A DNA stretch of 64,000 bases, from assembly GCA_005408345.1 (NCBI GenBank), contig SEMN01000788.1, positions 1 through 64,000 of the forward strand, in the 5' to 3' direction. The notes beneath the pieces were generated by a model, which saw nothing but the letters and a program-made list of their open reading frames with translations, searched no databases and was not told the origin of the DNA. The DNA is from Macquaria australasica. Taxonomy: Eukaryota; Chordata; Actinopteri; Centrarchiformes; Percichthyidae. Shown here piece after piece: positions 45,821-55,152 of the stretch (position 1 is its first letter; each line of letters opens with the position of its first letter). The translations under genes and the position numbers were made by a program.

Positions 45821-46088
45821 TAAAAAACACAGAGTCAAAAAGAGTTCAGATGAGAGCAAAGTTTACTGTTCAAGCAAAGCAAGCAGTACAGCAAACATGA
45901 GTCCTTCCATGGAACGACTGACTATACAGTGCACAAATCCTGCCTTTTATACTCTTTCTGTTACCCCTCCTGTGGTTTCACAACTTTAGTACCTCCTCTT
46001 GACCTTGAGTTGCTATTTCTGACACCATTTTTTTTCTTTTTTACTCATTCTCCTGTAATCGAGAAATAATGGTATCATCTTCTAGATG
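45815..46088 (-). repeat. LTR-like dispersed repeat, copy 1
   Basis: It matches 62690-63010 in the same orientation: AATAAA, AGAGTTCAGATG, AGCAAACATGAGTCCTTCC, CATGGA, GACTATACAGTG, CCTCTTGACCTTGA, ATTCTCCT and TCTTCTAG. In the inverse orientation it reads like the promoter-to-poly-A end of an LTR. It is inserted between the Polinton integrase and the proline-rich element. The strand given is that guess. Confidence 0.55.
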
Positions 46089-46092
46089 GTTC

Positions 46093-46469
46093 TGTCATGG
46101 TCCACAAAGGACTCTTGTCTGGACTCTGTGTTTCGTCTTGTTTCCTGTTTTTATTTTGAAATCCCTGGTCTTGTGTTCGTGTGTGCCCTTTACTTCCTGT
46201 CATTGTCTGTTTGCCCGCCAGTGTTAATTAGGTTCACCTGTTGTCACGTTACTCACCTGTTTCTGTTTACCTTGTCAACTCCTTATCTATATATACCGGC
46301 CCCTTTCCTTTGTTCAGTGTCGTGTCATTGTTGATTTCATGTTCCTAGTGATTCTGTCTGTTCCTGTGGTTTTTTTCGTGAGTTTATTTTTTGAGTTAAT
46401 AAATCGTTGGACTTCTTCCGCCTCCCTGCTTACCTCTGTCTGCATTTGGGTCCTTTCCCTGTTGCCTAG
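46093..46469 (+). mobile_element. LTR-like leader of proline-rich element, copy C
   Basis: It begins TGTCATGGTCCACAAAGG. It contains TTTCCTGTTTTTATTTTGAA, CACCTGTTTCTGTTT, CTATATATACCGGCCCC (near 46288), TTAATAAATCG (near 46400) and TTTGGGTCCTTTCCCTGTTGCC before the ATG, in the same order as copies A and B. Promoter, poly-A and leader function is inferred. No 3' LTR was found after the ORF. Confidence 0.6.
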
Positions 46470-48281
46470 ATGGCTTATCGAGGCAGGACTACCTCGGTAG
46501 CTTTTCCTGACAGAATGACACGACCACATTTGGACCCAGCGGACAGTCACCCTCGCCTGCGGGATTACCGGGCTCCATTAACCCCCGTGGAGTCACTCTG
46601 CAGATTCCTGGGGATTGAACCGCCGGTGAATGACCAGCCTCCCTCTCCCTATGAGGGCACTCGGCTGGCCATCTTCCCGGGGACCCGTGGGGGTCGCGGA
46701 GGAGGTGGCTGTCGGGGCTCCCGAGGCCGTCCGCGGTCTCGGCAGCCCAGCGCCGCAGAGCCTCCGCTGCCAGCGCCGTCGTTCCTCCGCGGCTCACCTC
46801 TACTAAACGCCTATCACCTGGTCCTGGAATCCCGGTTGGCGGTCCGGCCGACTTTTGCTCTCCAGTCGGCAGCCCGGCCAGCTTCTGCTCCTGATCCCCG
46901 GTTGGCGGTCCGGCCGAATCCTGTCAACCAGTCGGCAGCCCGGCCAGCTTCTGATCCTGATTCCCGGTTGGCGGCCCGGCCGACTCCTGTTCTCCAGTTG
47001 GCGGCCCGGCCAACTTCTGTTCCTGATCCTGAGTCGGTGGTCCGTCCGACTCCGGCTCCCCGGACCCAGTTGGTGATCCGGCCGACATCAGCTCCTGTTC
47101 TCGAGTCGGCGGTCCAGTCCACGCCGGATCCAGTTCCTGAGTCGGTGGTCCGGCCGACTCCTGCCCCATGGACCCGGTTGGCTAACCAACCGGCATCAGT
47201 TCCAGTGCCCGTCCAGCTGCCGCCGCCGCAGCAGCCTCCTGCTCCTGTGCCCGTCGGGCTGCCGCCGCAGCCTCAGCTTCCTGTGCCCGTCGGGCTGCCG
47301 CCGCAGCCTCCGGCTCCAGTGTCCATCCGGCTGCCGCCGCAGCCTCCTGCTCCAGTGTCCATCCGGCAGCCGCCGCAGCCTCCTGCTCCAGTGTTTGTCC
47401 AGCTTCCTGCACCCGTCGAGCTGCTGCCGCAGCCTCCAGGGCCCGTTCCTGAACAGCTCCGGCTGCCGCCTCAGGTGCCGCAGCAGCCTAGCTGTCAGTC
47501 TTGGCAGTCGCCGGTGCCCCAGCAGCCTAGATGTGAGCCTCGGCAGTCGCCGGTGCCCCAGCAGCCTAGCTGTGAGCCTCGGCAGTCGCCGGTGCCCCAG
47601 CAGCCTCCGGTGCCTGTTCTCGTCAAGCTGCAGTTTCCAGAGCCAGTTCCCGTCAAGCTGCAGCCTCCAGTGCCAGTTCCCGTCGAGCTGCAGCCTCCAG
47701 TGCCTGTTCTCGCCCAGCCGCAGCCTCCAGTGCCTGTTCCTCCAGAGCGGCCCATTTCTGGTCGCCGCCGGCCTCCAGAGCGGCCTCCAGAGCGGCCTCC
47801 AGAGCGGCTCATTCCTCGTCACCGCCAGCCTCCAGAGCGACCTCCTGTCCGGCCTCCAGAGCGGCTTCTTCATCGTCGCCGGCATCCTGTCCGGCCTCCA
47901 GCCCGGCCTCCTGGGCAGCCTCCAGAGCGGCTCCTTCCCCATCGCCGCCGGCCTCCAGAGCGGCTCCGCCCACGTACCTGGTTTCCCGTGTCTGGTTGCC
48001 CTTCAGGCCGTCCGCCCGAGAGGTTCTGTCCGGTCTCCGCCGTCCGCCCGAGGGGTCCTGTCCGGTCTCCGCCCTGCTTCCGGGTCGTCTGCCCGGGAGG
48101 TCCTGTCCAGTCTCGGTCCTGCCTCCAGGCCGTCTGCCTGGGAGGTCTGGTCCGGCCTCTGCCCTGGTCCTGGGCCGTCCGCCTGAGGGGTCCTGTCCAG
48201 CCTCTGCCCTGCCCCCGGGCCGTCCACCTGAGGGGTCCTGTCCAGCCCCAGGTCTGGTTTTTTCTGGGACGTGAAACGTGA
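46470..48281 (+). CDS. Proline-rich repeat protein, copy C, intact 603 aa
   Basis: One unbroken frame from ATG at 46470. N-terminal block: MAYRGRTTSVAFPDRMTRP, a SLCRFLGIEPPV segment and a GTRGGRGGGGCRGSRGRPRS stretch. Then 22-residue repeats (SRLAARPTPVLQLAARPTS) to about residue 245, a PPQPPAPVSIRLPPQ section, QQPSCEPRQSPVP repeats, PVPVELQPP repeats, and a basic PPERPPERPPERL section before a cysteine-containing C-terminus. Proline exceeds all other residues. No known catalytic or binding domain is seen. The position right after an LTR-like leader suggests a gag-position gene of a non-autonomous retroelement. It ends at the junction with the Polinton PolB fragment, so its own stop may be fortuitous. 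Confidence 0.6.
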   Translation: MAYRGRTTSVAFPDRMTRPHLDPADSHPRLRDYRAPLTPVESLCRFLGIEPPVNDQPPSPYEGTRLAIFPGTRGGRGGGGCRGSRGRPRSRQPSAAEPPLPAPSFLRGSPLLNAYHLVLESRLAVRPTFALQSAARPASAPDPRLAVRPNPVNQSAARPASDPDSRLAARPTPVLQLAARPTSVPDPESVVRPTPAPRTQLVIRPTSAPVLESAVQSTPDPVPESVVRPTPAPWTRLANQPASVPVPVQLPPPQQPPAPVPVGLPPQPQLPVPVGLPPQPPAPVSIRLPPQPPAPVSIRQPPQPPAPVFVQLPAPVELLPQPPGPVPEQLRLPPQVPQQPSCQSWQSPVPQQPRCEPRQSPVPQQPSCEPRQSPVPQQPPVPVLVKLQFPEPVPVKLQPPVPVPVELQPPVPVLAQPQPPVPVPPERPISGRRRPPERPPERPPERLIPRHRQPPERPPVRPPERLLHRRRHPVRPPARPPGQPPERLLPHRRRPPERLRPRTWFPVSGCPSGRPPERFCPVSAVRPRGPVRSPPCFRVVCPGGPVQSRSCLQAVCLGGLVRPLPWSWAVRLRGPVQPLPCPRAVHLRGPVQPQVWFFLGRET

Positions 48282-48283
48282 TT

Positions 48284-48760
48284 TCACACATTTTCACCAG
48301 TCAACTCCAACTGTATCACATCATTGCGTCTGACCTCTGACGTTGCTCTATTGGCCAGATCCTGAAGGCTGTCCATCACATGTGAATAAAATGAAGCGTA
48401 ATTTGGCACATTTTGAGGAGGAGGAAAATTTAACATTCGTCTAATTTCAAGATTGTTAAAGCGGGCCCGAGATACTGTTCTGGACGGATCTACCCGCTGA
48501 CCCGGATTCCCTCCATGTTGTTGTGGGGGAACAGACTCGTCTAAATTAGGGGTTGGGGTTGACAAAACCATTTTGAAAGAATCATTTTGCTGTGAGAGTA
48601 GGAGGTGAGCTTTGTTCGTAGAGCCATAGGGTATCTTCTATAGGTTGAAATTAGTTTTCAACGTTATGGTCTCGAATGATTTCTGAAAAAGGAGGTGACC
48701 AATTCTGCCGGGAATTGCAGAGGAATTTGGTTCAACTGCTCTACAAGATCGTAAAAAAAC
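48284..48760 (-). pseudogene. Polinton PolB, N-terminal fragment, copy 1
   Basis: On the minus strand the open part (48571-48284) contains RFNNLEIRRMLNFPPP, NYASFYSHVMDSLQDLANRA and DVIQLELTGENV. The last two resemble the N-terminal region of Polinton protein-primed DNA polymerase B. The sequence upstream (48580-48760) is homologous to 54100-54300 and reads VEQLNQIP-like peptide with stops and shifts. The gene is cut at 48281 by the proline-rich element, so exonuclease and polymerase domains are gone. PolB assignment is by position and short motif only. Confidence 0.55.
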
Positions 48761-48779
48761 ACAAATCTATGTCTTTATC

Positions 48780-49050
48780 CATGTTAAAATGTCACACTTT
48801 ACTTTTACATCAAGAACAACAGCAACAACAACACAGACAACAAAAGTTTACAGTATTTTCTCACATAGGGCTAAAAAGGAGGACGACAACGTCTGTCCTA
48901 CCCCTATGATTTCTCTGATGAGAACCAGTCTCTGTGTATTGTAGGAGGGGGTTTGCTTTCCCGATGCTGAGGATGAGCCTGTAAGCCGAGATGCAATGCC
49001 TGGTCTTTCCTCTGACGTGCATCTGCAGTGAGAGAGAATATTGAGTTAAA

Positions 49051-49087
<37 letters not shown>

Positions 49088-49110
49088 AGGTAAGACAATA
49101 TTTAAAATTG
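48780..49110. repeat. Segment homologous to 54310-54625, with GT microsatellite
   Basis: Shared words: ATGTTAAAATGTCACAC, TTTACAGTATTTTCTCACA, GATTTCTCTGATGAGA, AGATGCAATGCC and GTGAGAGAGAA, then a GT repeat (49059-49084 here, 54595-54615 there). It is non-coding or decayed Polinton DNA present in both copies. Confidence 0.75.
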
Positions 49111-49248
49111 TGTTGTTGAAACTTTAAACATATATATCAAAAATAAAACAAACGCACCATCCAGAGTATTTAAAATGTTACTTCATGTAAGTAATCCCTT
49201 TTTAATATGTTACAAAGCAATAAAATAAATATCCTATAGCATATACTA

Positions 49249-50875
49249 CACTGTTGCCCATAAAGTTGGAATAATTTTGTTTTCAGACACATTCCTCATT
49301 TTATTCCTATTTATACATATCAGTAATCACCTTTGACCAGATGCAATGATTACATACTGAGTCCCAGTTACCCAGGTGAAATGAATTTATGCTTAACAAT
49401 TTATGGGTGCTATAAAAGGCAAAACAATCGCTGTGTTGTCCTTTTCCTGCTTAAAGTCTGTATGCAGTAAGTCCACGTTTTCAGAATTGGCTGTATAATT
49501 TTCAACCAAATTTGACACAGAAGTTCCCTAGGCTATGCCTTGTCCGACGCAACTGGCAATACGCCAAAGAGTGCTTGCACTCCGACAGGACAGACACAAA
49601 CAAGCCAACATTGCTGATTTCCTTGGAATATCGCAGAGTGCGGTCTGTAAAATCCTCAAACATCATCGAGAGGAGGGTCATTTGAGGCCACGAAAATCTC
49701 CAGGACGACCACGACTAACTACCAGACGAGATGATCGGCAACTGCTTAATCTGTGCCGTAGAAATCGGAAAATGCCAGCGAGCCACCTTCGTCGTTTGTA
49801 GAGAAGACACCATGGAATCAACGTTTCCCGCCAAACTGTAAATCGAAGATTGCTTCAGCATGGTTACCGAGCAAGACGAATGACTAAGTGTCCACGCCTA
49901 ACTGTTCAACACAGAGTTGCTCGACTTCGCTGGGCTAGGGAGCACAGAAGATTACAGCTTGGGCACTGGCGACATGTTATCTTTATGGATGAGAGCCGCT
50001 ATATCCTTGACCGTATAGATGGAAGACAAAGGGTGCGGCGATTACGTGGTGAGAACCTCCACAATGACTGCATCCAGGAAACTGCGGCTCAGTGATTGTA
50101 TGGGCCGGTATTCATTATGGAGGAAAAACGCCATTGGTGGTGCTGGATGGAAACGTAAACGCCGTCGTGTACTGGGATATCCTGGAAAACCATTGCCTCC
50201 CACACGCAAGAAGGGTCTATGGGAACAACTTTAGGCTGCAAGACGACAACGCAAGAGCGCATAGGGCAGCTGCAGTGAGAGAATTTCTTGATTCAGAGGG
50301 GGTGCAGCAGATGCTATGGCCTGCTTGCTCCCCTGATATGAACCCTATCGAGCATGCCTGGGATGCCTTAGGCCGAGCCCTTAATGAGAGGGACAATATT
50401 CCTCAGAGTCTACAGGAATTAGCCCGGGATCTGACCGAAGAGTGGGACACCCTGCCCATTGACGGCATCAACAAGCTTGTGGACAGTATGCCACAACGTC
50501 TTAACGCATTGATCTGTATCAGGGGTGGCCATACTCAATATTAGTGACTGAGTAACATTTGAAAGAGTAATATTGGACATTCTTATGCATGAAATCCCCT
50601 CGAATATGTGTTTCCTGTTAAATTGACCAAGGTTGAAAAATTGAAACAAAGCCCTTAATCCTATTGTTCAATACCCCCAATTTTGTTTAAGCCTGAATAC
50701 ACAGTTTGCAAAGGTTAATTGTCGTTTAATTTTCACTGTGATATGTTTGGAAGAGATTGATCAATAAAGTTTTGAGAAGATATACACTTTATCTATCAAG
50801 AATAAATCACATTGTCACAATAATTTCATGAGAAGAAGTAAAAAATATTTTATTCCAACTTTATGGGCAACAGTG
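49249..50875 (+). mobile_element. Tc1-like transposon, nearly complete
   Basis: Inverted ends CACTGTTGCCCATAAAGTTG at 49249 and its inverse CAACTTTATGGGCAACAGTG ending at 50875, each flanked by TA (49247-49248, 50876-50877). Total 1,627 bp with one transposase gene. TA duplication and 26-bp-style ends identify the Tc1/mariner superfamily. It is inserted in the Polinton. Confidence 0.95.
49535..50544 (+). pseudogene. Tc1-like DD34E transposase, two lesions
   Basis: ATG at 49535 gives MPCPTQLAIRQRVLALRQDR. The paired helix-turn-helix region shows DFLGISQSAVCKILKHHREE and a GRPR hook. A TAG at 49799 breaks the frame, which then continues unchanged (HHGINVSRQTVNRRLLQHG). The catalytic domain has FMDESRYIL with the first Asp, then after a small frame-shifting loss near 50087 VWAGIHYGGKTPL, LQDDNARAHRA with the second Asp, and SPDMNPIEHAWD with the Glu. 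The length of about 336 codons fits a full Tc1 transposase. Only one stop and one deletion separate it from an open gene, so the insertion is fairly young. Confidence 0.92.
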
Positions 50876-50907
50876 TATTACCAACCTCTGCATCACCCTC
50901 TTGCACT

Positions 50908-51197
50908 AATTCAATTCAATTCAGTTTTATTTATATAGCGCCATATCATAACAAAGTTATCTCAGGGCACTTTTTCGAATAGAGCAAGTCTAGACCGACT
51001 CTTTATATTTACAAAGACCCAACAGTTCCCACCATGAGCAAGCACTATGCGACAGTGGCAAGGAAAAACTCCCTTTTAACAGGTAGAAACCTGGAGCAGA
51101 ACCAGGCTCAAGGTGGGCGGTCATCTGCCTCAACTGGTTGGGTTGAAGGGGGGGGGGGAGCAGGAGGAAAGAGAACATACAGCAGCACAATACAGTT
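50908..51197 (-). mobile_element. L2 LINE 3' tail, copy 4
   Basis: AATTCAATTCAATTCAGTTT, GCGCCATATCATAACAAAGT, CATGAGCAAGCACTATGCGA and GGTGGGCGGTCATCTGCCTC, then a G-run and AGCAGGAGGAAAGAGAAC. It is almost identical to the copy at 56258 and the one starting at 63919, so it is young. Non-coding. Confidence 0.9.
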
Positions 51198-51357
51198 CCA
51201 CATAGGGATGTAAAGCAATAGATGCATTAGACTTCCGGTGTTAGGGGGCGCTGCTGCAGCTACCCCCTCCCTAACTTGTATGATACATGTCACCGAAACT
51301 ACGCTCTTCTCACCCCTCTTTGACTCGGACAACAGGAAGTCGAGTTTCATTTGAATC

Positions 51358-52168
51358 CTACAGGCGGGCTGACAACATCGGGTTATTATCCAGTTTAAAA
51401 CGTTTTAGCGACTTACCGGATTCAGCTCGCCCGGTGATGGGCTCCTTCGCCGGGCCTTCCGTCTGGATGTTCCCCGCCGCTTGGTCCAAACCCGCTCCCG
51501 CGGACGGAGGTGAAGGAAGAGACTGCTTCTTTCTCTTAGATATACCCTGAGCAGGCTGCTTTCCCCGGCCTTCCATCCGAATGTTGCCGCTCGATGTGTC
51601 CCCGGGCGGAGCTGGTGGAGGGGCTGACTTCTTTCTCTTTAGCTTGCTCAGAGATGGTCGCGCCTCGACGGCTGCTGTTGGATGTTTTAACCCTCCGATG
51701 GAGCTCAGACCCTCTAGGCTTCGAGGTCCGACATTCTCCTCTTGGACGGCTTCAGGATCACCGTGAAAATCGGGAGGGCTTCCAGGTCGGAACCAGCGTT
51801 TTGCTAAGAAATCTGTAAGTAAGCGATTTCAAAATATTAAAATAAACGCTGTGGATGTTGCAATTTACTAAAAGAGGATCGTACCTACTGAATTCTGATT
51901 GTGTGAAGCCTAAATCTTCCAGCTCGTCTGAGGTAACTGTTACAAGAAAGAAATTGGTTTTTAAAATGAAAAATAAAACTGAGTCAATAAAAAAAAAAAA
52001 TATAAAGGCTTCACTTACTGGGAAACAGGGATGCGTTCCTTGGAGTGGCGTGACTATCTCCGGGCACCGTAAGTTCTATAACATAGTTTTTTGCTATTTA
52101 GGCCTAATGTTTTGTTCTTGATGAGAATACAAATAAATAGTAGGATAAATAATATTACCGCGTACCAT
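51358..52168 (-). CDS. Four-exon Polinton accessory gene, 189 aa, intact splicing
   Basis: Minus-strand exons: 52168-52159 (ATG, GCAAGATGG context), 52075-52019, 51936-51889 and 51812-51358. Each intron starts GT (GTAATA, GTAAGT, GTAGGT) and ends AG. All junctions are phase 1, and total coding length is 570 bases, exactly 190 codons including the stop. The early part has an acidic segment (SDELEDLGFTQSEF). The last exon has proline-rich sequence, two basic clusters that look like nuclear signals (KLKRKK, SKRKKQ) and a duplicated GNIRMEGRGK / GNIQTEGPAK unit. A TATAAAA lies about 60 bases upstream of the ATG. No family is recognised. Its place near the right end resembles an accessory, possibly nuclear regulatory, gene. 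Confidence 0.6.
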
Positions 52169-52169
52169 C

Positions 52170-53029
52170 TTGCGTCTTCAGTCCTCCGTCTTGAGCGAGT
52201 GTTGTGAAGGGTTTTCAGGGCCGTGTTTTTATATCATCTTGCCGTCAGAATAAACAAACGAGAATTTTTTTAAATTTATTTATTTATTTATTTTGTTTTG
52301 GGACCTTTTGACACACGGTGTACCACAATCCTGTTGTTTGTTAGCATGTCAGTACCTGACTAGAACTTCCGTCTTCCGTTGTGCTATGGTTAGTGTGTGA
52401 ATGCATGTGATAACAATTCTGATGACATACTTCCTCTGTCGTTGTGTTATGGTCAGTGTGTGAATGCATGTGATAACTTCTGTTGGGAAGAAAAAAAAAC
52501 CAGAGATGCTTCTTTTTCCACCTTTTTAATCTTAACTAACCTCAGGAAACTTACTTGCAGTAAAAATGACCCCCTCTTAAAAGTACAATGTTGCAGTCTT
52601 TGTGAGTGTTGTGAGGAATTTACAAGACCGTATGCTCTCATAAGAAACACGTTTCACTTTAGTCTGTTGAATTAGATGAATGAGTATACGAGTGAATGAG
52701 TATACATATTGGTTTTACACAGAGAAGCTTCTTTTCACAACCCTTATAATCTTAACTATCCTCATACAGAACAATTTCAACGTGCTATAATAGACACGTT
52801 TCACGATGTTGAAAATGAACACACTACCATTAGAGTTCATTGAATTAGACTATAACGCATGTTTTGACACATAGTTGCTTTGTCTGCGTGTGTTAGAGAA
52901 GTGCCTCTCAGTAGCCGTTAGCAAACATGATAGTTTAACCTCTCTAACCTCTGTTGTCACAGATAGGGTTCTTTAGAGGTGAGGGTGGAGGTGGTGGTGG
53001 TTAGATGTGTGTGTGTGTGTGGGAGGGGG
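52170..53029. other. Polinton right-side non-coding DNA with local duplications
   Basis: Contains a duplicated block (52375-52425 and 52438-52490, with GTGTGTGAATGCATGTGATAAC in both). A second pair of similar blocks at 52505-52665 and 52725-52805 shares TAATCTTAACTA, CCTCA and AGACACGTTTCAC-type words. No ORF is convincing. Confidence 0.5.
52222..52238 (-). promoter_or_regulatory. TATA box of the four-exon gene
   Basis: On the minus strand GATGATATAAAAACACGG lies about 60 bases before the ATG at 52168. This is a good position for a core promoter with a start site near 52200. Motif and distance only. Confidence 0.5.
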
Positions 53030-53221
53030 AGTAATCTTACTGTCCAAATTTGAAAAAGAGCGGGAATTATGGCGATTGGACGGGGCGGGACTTCCGGTAG
53101 TGAATGGTGCAATTTGATTGGACAGGGTGGGACTTTCAGGGGTGGGACCTCCGGTGATGACGTAGCACGTTCTGATTGGGACCTGTCAAAATTTGACGAA
53201 AGGGTGTCCCTATATCTCTCT
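53030..53221 (-). repeat. Internal Polinton terminal repeat (second right end)
   Basis: Read inverted it gives AGAGAGATATAGGGACACCC, TCAAATTTTGACAGGTCCC, AATCAGAACGTGC and GTCCC.CCC words, the same series as the left repeat at 42274. It is followed by TACTAA, which does not match the ATCAGA duplication of the outer ends. It therefore marks the end of another copy or an internal duplication. Confidence 0.75.
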
Positions 53222-53589
53222 TACTAAATTGCATCAAGTGTAAGAATCCAGCTAAATAGGTAGCTTAGTAAGGCACTACAGGTAAATGCATCTTGTGTGT
53301 GAATGATTGTGGTTACATGGAGAGCAATACTCCCATCTTAATTAGATTAAGACATGAGTGGACAAGTTTGGAAGAAGTTGCTTGTTTTAGCTTGTAAAAC
53401 AGTAAGCAACTGACCAAAACAAGAATCAAGGTATTCCTTTAAATGTGAAGTCAAATGATCAATGTAGTCCTCAAAACTATGATCTAAATGTGCAAATTTT
53501 CATATATAAATATCATAGAATTGTGGGAAATGCACTTTAAAAAAAACGTGGCCCCCCCCCCAATGTCTATACCATGGTTACGCCCTTGC
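53222..53589. other. Non-Polinton spacer with a hAT-type end
   Basis: AT-rich DNA with no Polinton homology, ending in a C-run and CCATGGTTACGCCCTTG, which looks like the inverted end of a hAT-type element (CAGGGGCGTAACCATGG style). The integrase fragment begins right after it. Confidence 0.4.
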
Positions 53590-54060
53590 TACAAACAGAC
53601 GCCGGTAAAGAGTTTTTTAACAAGAGTTTTGAGGCTTTGATGAAGAAACACAGTATTGTACATTTTGCCACAGCCAGTGATCTATAGGCTTCTGTGATTG
53701 AAAGATTTAATCGTACACTAAAAACTAGAATGTGGAGATATTTTACAGCTAAAAACATCCGACGATACCTCGATGTCTTACAAGACATGGTGAAAAGCTA
53801 TAACTACACCTATCACAAAAGTATAAAAATTATGCCTATGCAGGTGATGTCAGAGAACGCCTTTCAGGTGTTTCAAAACCTGTACGGTACTTTTCCATCC
53901 GCCACAAGGATAAATTAAAGATGAATTTTAAGAAGGGAGATCTCGTCAGAATATTTTTTACGGACGAAGTGTTTACAATATATAATAATATATATTGCAT
54001 TCCCCGGTTTCCCCCCGTATACAGACTCAAAGATTATGACGGAGAACCTATGGGGGGGAA
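53590..54060 (+). pseudogene. Polinton integrase fragment, copy 2
   Basis: It starts in the core at TDAGKEFF with the second Asp, then KKHSIVHFATAS, a TAG, then VIERFNRTLKTRMWRYFTAK with the catalytic Glu that copy 1 lacks. The frame stays open to about 53918, shifts and continues with KGDLVRIFFTDEVFTI and IPRFPPVYRLKDYDGEP, then ends at about 54050 where copy 1 would go into the chromodomain. It is truncated at both ends and inactive. DNA identity with copy 1 is high over the shared part. Confidence 0.85.
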
Positions 54061-54625
54061 GGGGTTGATAACACGCCAGCAGCGGAGGAGGGTTGAGAAC
54101 CATTTTGCTGTGAGAGGGTAGGAGGTGGGGTTCGATCGAAGTGTTGGAGAGCATCTTCTATAGGGCGAAAATAGTTTTCAATGCTATGGTCTCGAATGAT
54201 TTCTGAACAAGGATCAGCGTCTACTACGTCTGTGATACTGACAAATTCTATTAGGAATTGCGGCGGAATTTGGTTCAATTGTTCTACAAGATCGTAAAAA
54301 AAAACCTAAATCTATTCATCCATGTTAAAATGTCACACCTTACTTTACAACAACTTTTCACATATCACTACAATTTGGAAAGGATTTACAGTATTTTCTC
54401 ACACAGCTAAAAAAGAAGGAAGAGAGAGTTTGTCGTACATTGATGATTTCTCTGATGAGAGCCAGCTGCTGCGCATCGTAGGAGAGGGTTCTTTTACTTT
54501 TCTGACGTTCAGAGCGAGCTTGTACCCCTAGATGCAATGCCCAGTCTCTCCTCTGTCGTGCCTCTGTGGTGAGAGAGAAAATTGAATTAAACCTCTGTGT
54601 GTGTGTGCGTGCGTGTAAAGATATC
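54061..54625 (-). pseudogene. Second PolB-side segment of the Polinton
   Basis: The minus-strand open part (54278-54048) has NQIPPQFLIEFVSITDVV and DHSIENYFRPIEDALQHFDR. It is homologous to the damaged sequence at 48590-48760. The rest (54310-54625) matches 48780-49100 and includes a GT/GC-T repeat. In this copy the PolB-side reading runs directly into the integrase fragment, so almost the whole polymerase gene has been deleted. Confidence 0.6.
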
Positions 54626-54879
54626 AGGAAATTGTTTAAAATTGTGTTGTAAATTTAAACTATGGTATACAGTATAAAGCAGTAGCTGAACCTTAAACAT
54701 ACAAAGCAGAAAAATGCAGCATACACAATAATACAACGGTAATATTAATAAAAAATAAAACCCCAAAACAAACATGTCATCCAAAGTACTTATGTCAATT
54801 AAATTAAGTAATGTTACAAATTACATTTTAGGGCATGTATTCAGTAATCTGTAATCTGTTCAGTAATGAAAGGGCTGAA
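54626..54879. other. No gene recognised (Polinton right side)
   Basis: AT-rich sequence leading into the right terminal repeat; no ORF with motifs. Confidence 0.4.
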
Positions 54880-55152
54880 AGGGGAGGGGGTGGACCTGTC
54901 AAAATGTGACAAAAAGGGGTGGGAATCATGGTGATGAGATGCCGCTAGGTGATTGGACAGAGCGGGGATTCAAGGGGGCCGGAATTACGGTTGTAACGTG
55001 GTGATATGTGAATGGACAGGGGACGGGACTTCCGGTGATGAATGGCAATATTTGATTGGATGGGGCGGGACATCTGAGGGGGGACTTATGATGTGGCGCA
55101 TTCTGACTGGGGCCTGTCAAGATTTGACAAAAGGGTGTCTATATATCTCTCT
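54880..55152 (-). repeat. Polinton right terminal inverted repeat
   Basis: Read inverted: AGAGAGATATATAGACACCC, then TGTCAAATCTTGACAGGCCC and repeated GTCCC/CCAATCA words. It ends at 55152, followed by ATCAGA, identical to the six bases before the left end. It also contains an internal near-duplicate block (54890-54970 against 54990-55130). Confidence 0.85.

Larger units (their letters stand above)
42274..55152. mobile_element. Composite Polinton/Maverick, 6-bp TSD ATCAGA
   Basis: The left end AGAGAGATATATGGACACC (42274) and right end, inverted, AGAGAGATATATAGACACC (55152) match. They are flanked by identical ATCAGA at 42268-42273 and 55153-55158; Polintons make 6-bp duplications. Inside: small ORFs, a chromodomain retroviral-type integrase (44611-45674), a PolB N-terminal fragment (minus, 48284-48760), an accessory spliced gene (51358-52168) and then a second right end (53030-53221), second integrase fragment (53590-54060) and second PolB-side segment (54110-54620). 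Later insertions: an LTR-like repeat, proline-rich copy C, a Tc1 element and an L2 tail. Capsid, ATPase and protease genes were not found. It is the remains of one or two merged elements related to adintovirus-type viruses. Confidence 0.82.

Noticed and set aside
46489..48297. Antisense arginine/glycine-rich ORFs over copy C
   Set aside because: They are shadows of the proline-rich repeat frame with no start or motif conservation.
52019..52075. An LRCPE (LxCxE-type) peptide in exon 2 of the four-exon gene
   Set aside because: It lies in a different frame from the one fixed by the three phase-1 junctions and the open last exon.
53030..53227. Using the repeat ending at 53221 as the true right end of the Polinton
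   Set aside because: The six bases after it (TACTAA) do not match ATCAGA at the left end, whereas those after 55152 do.
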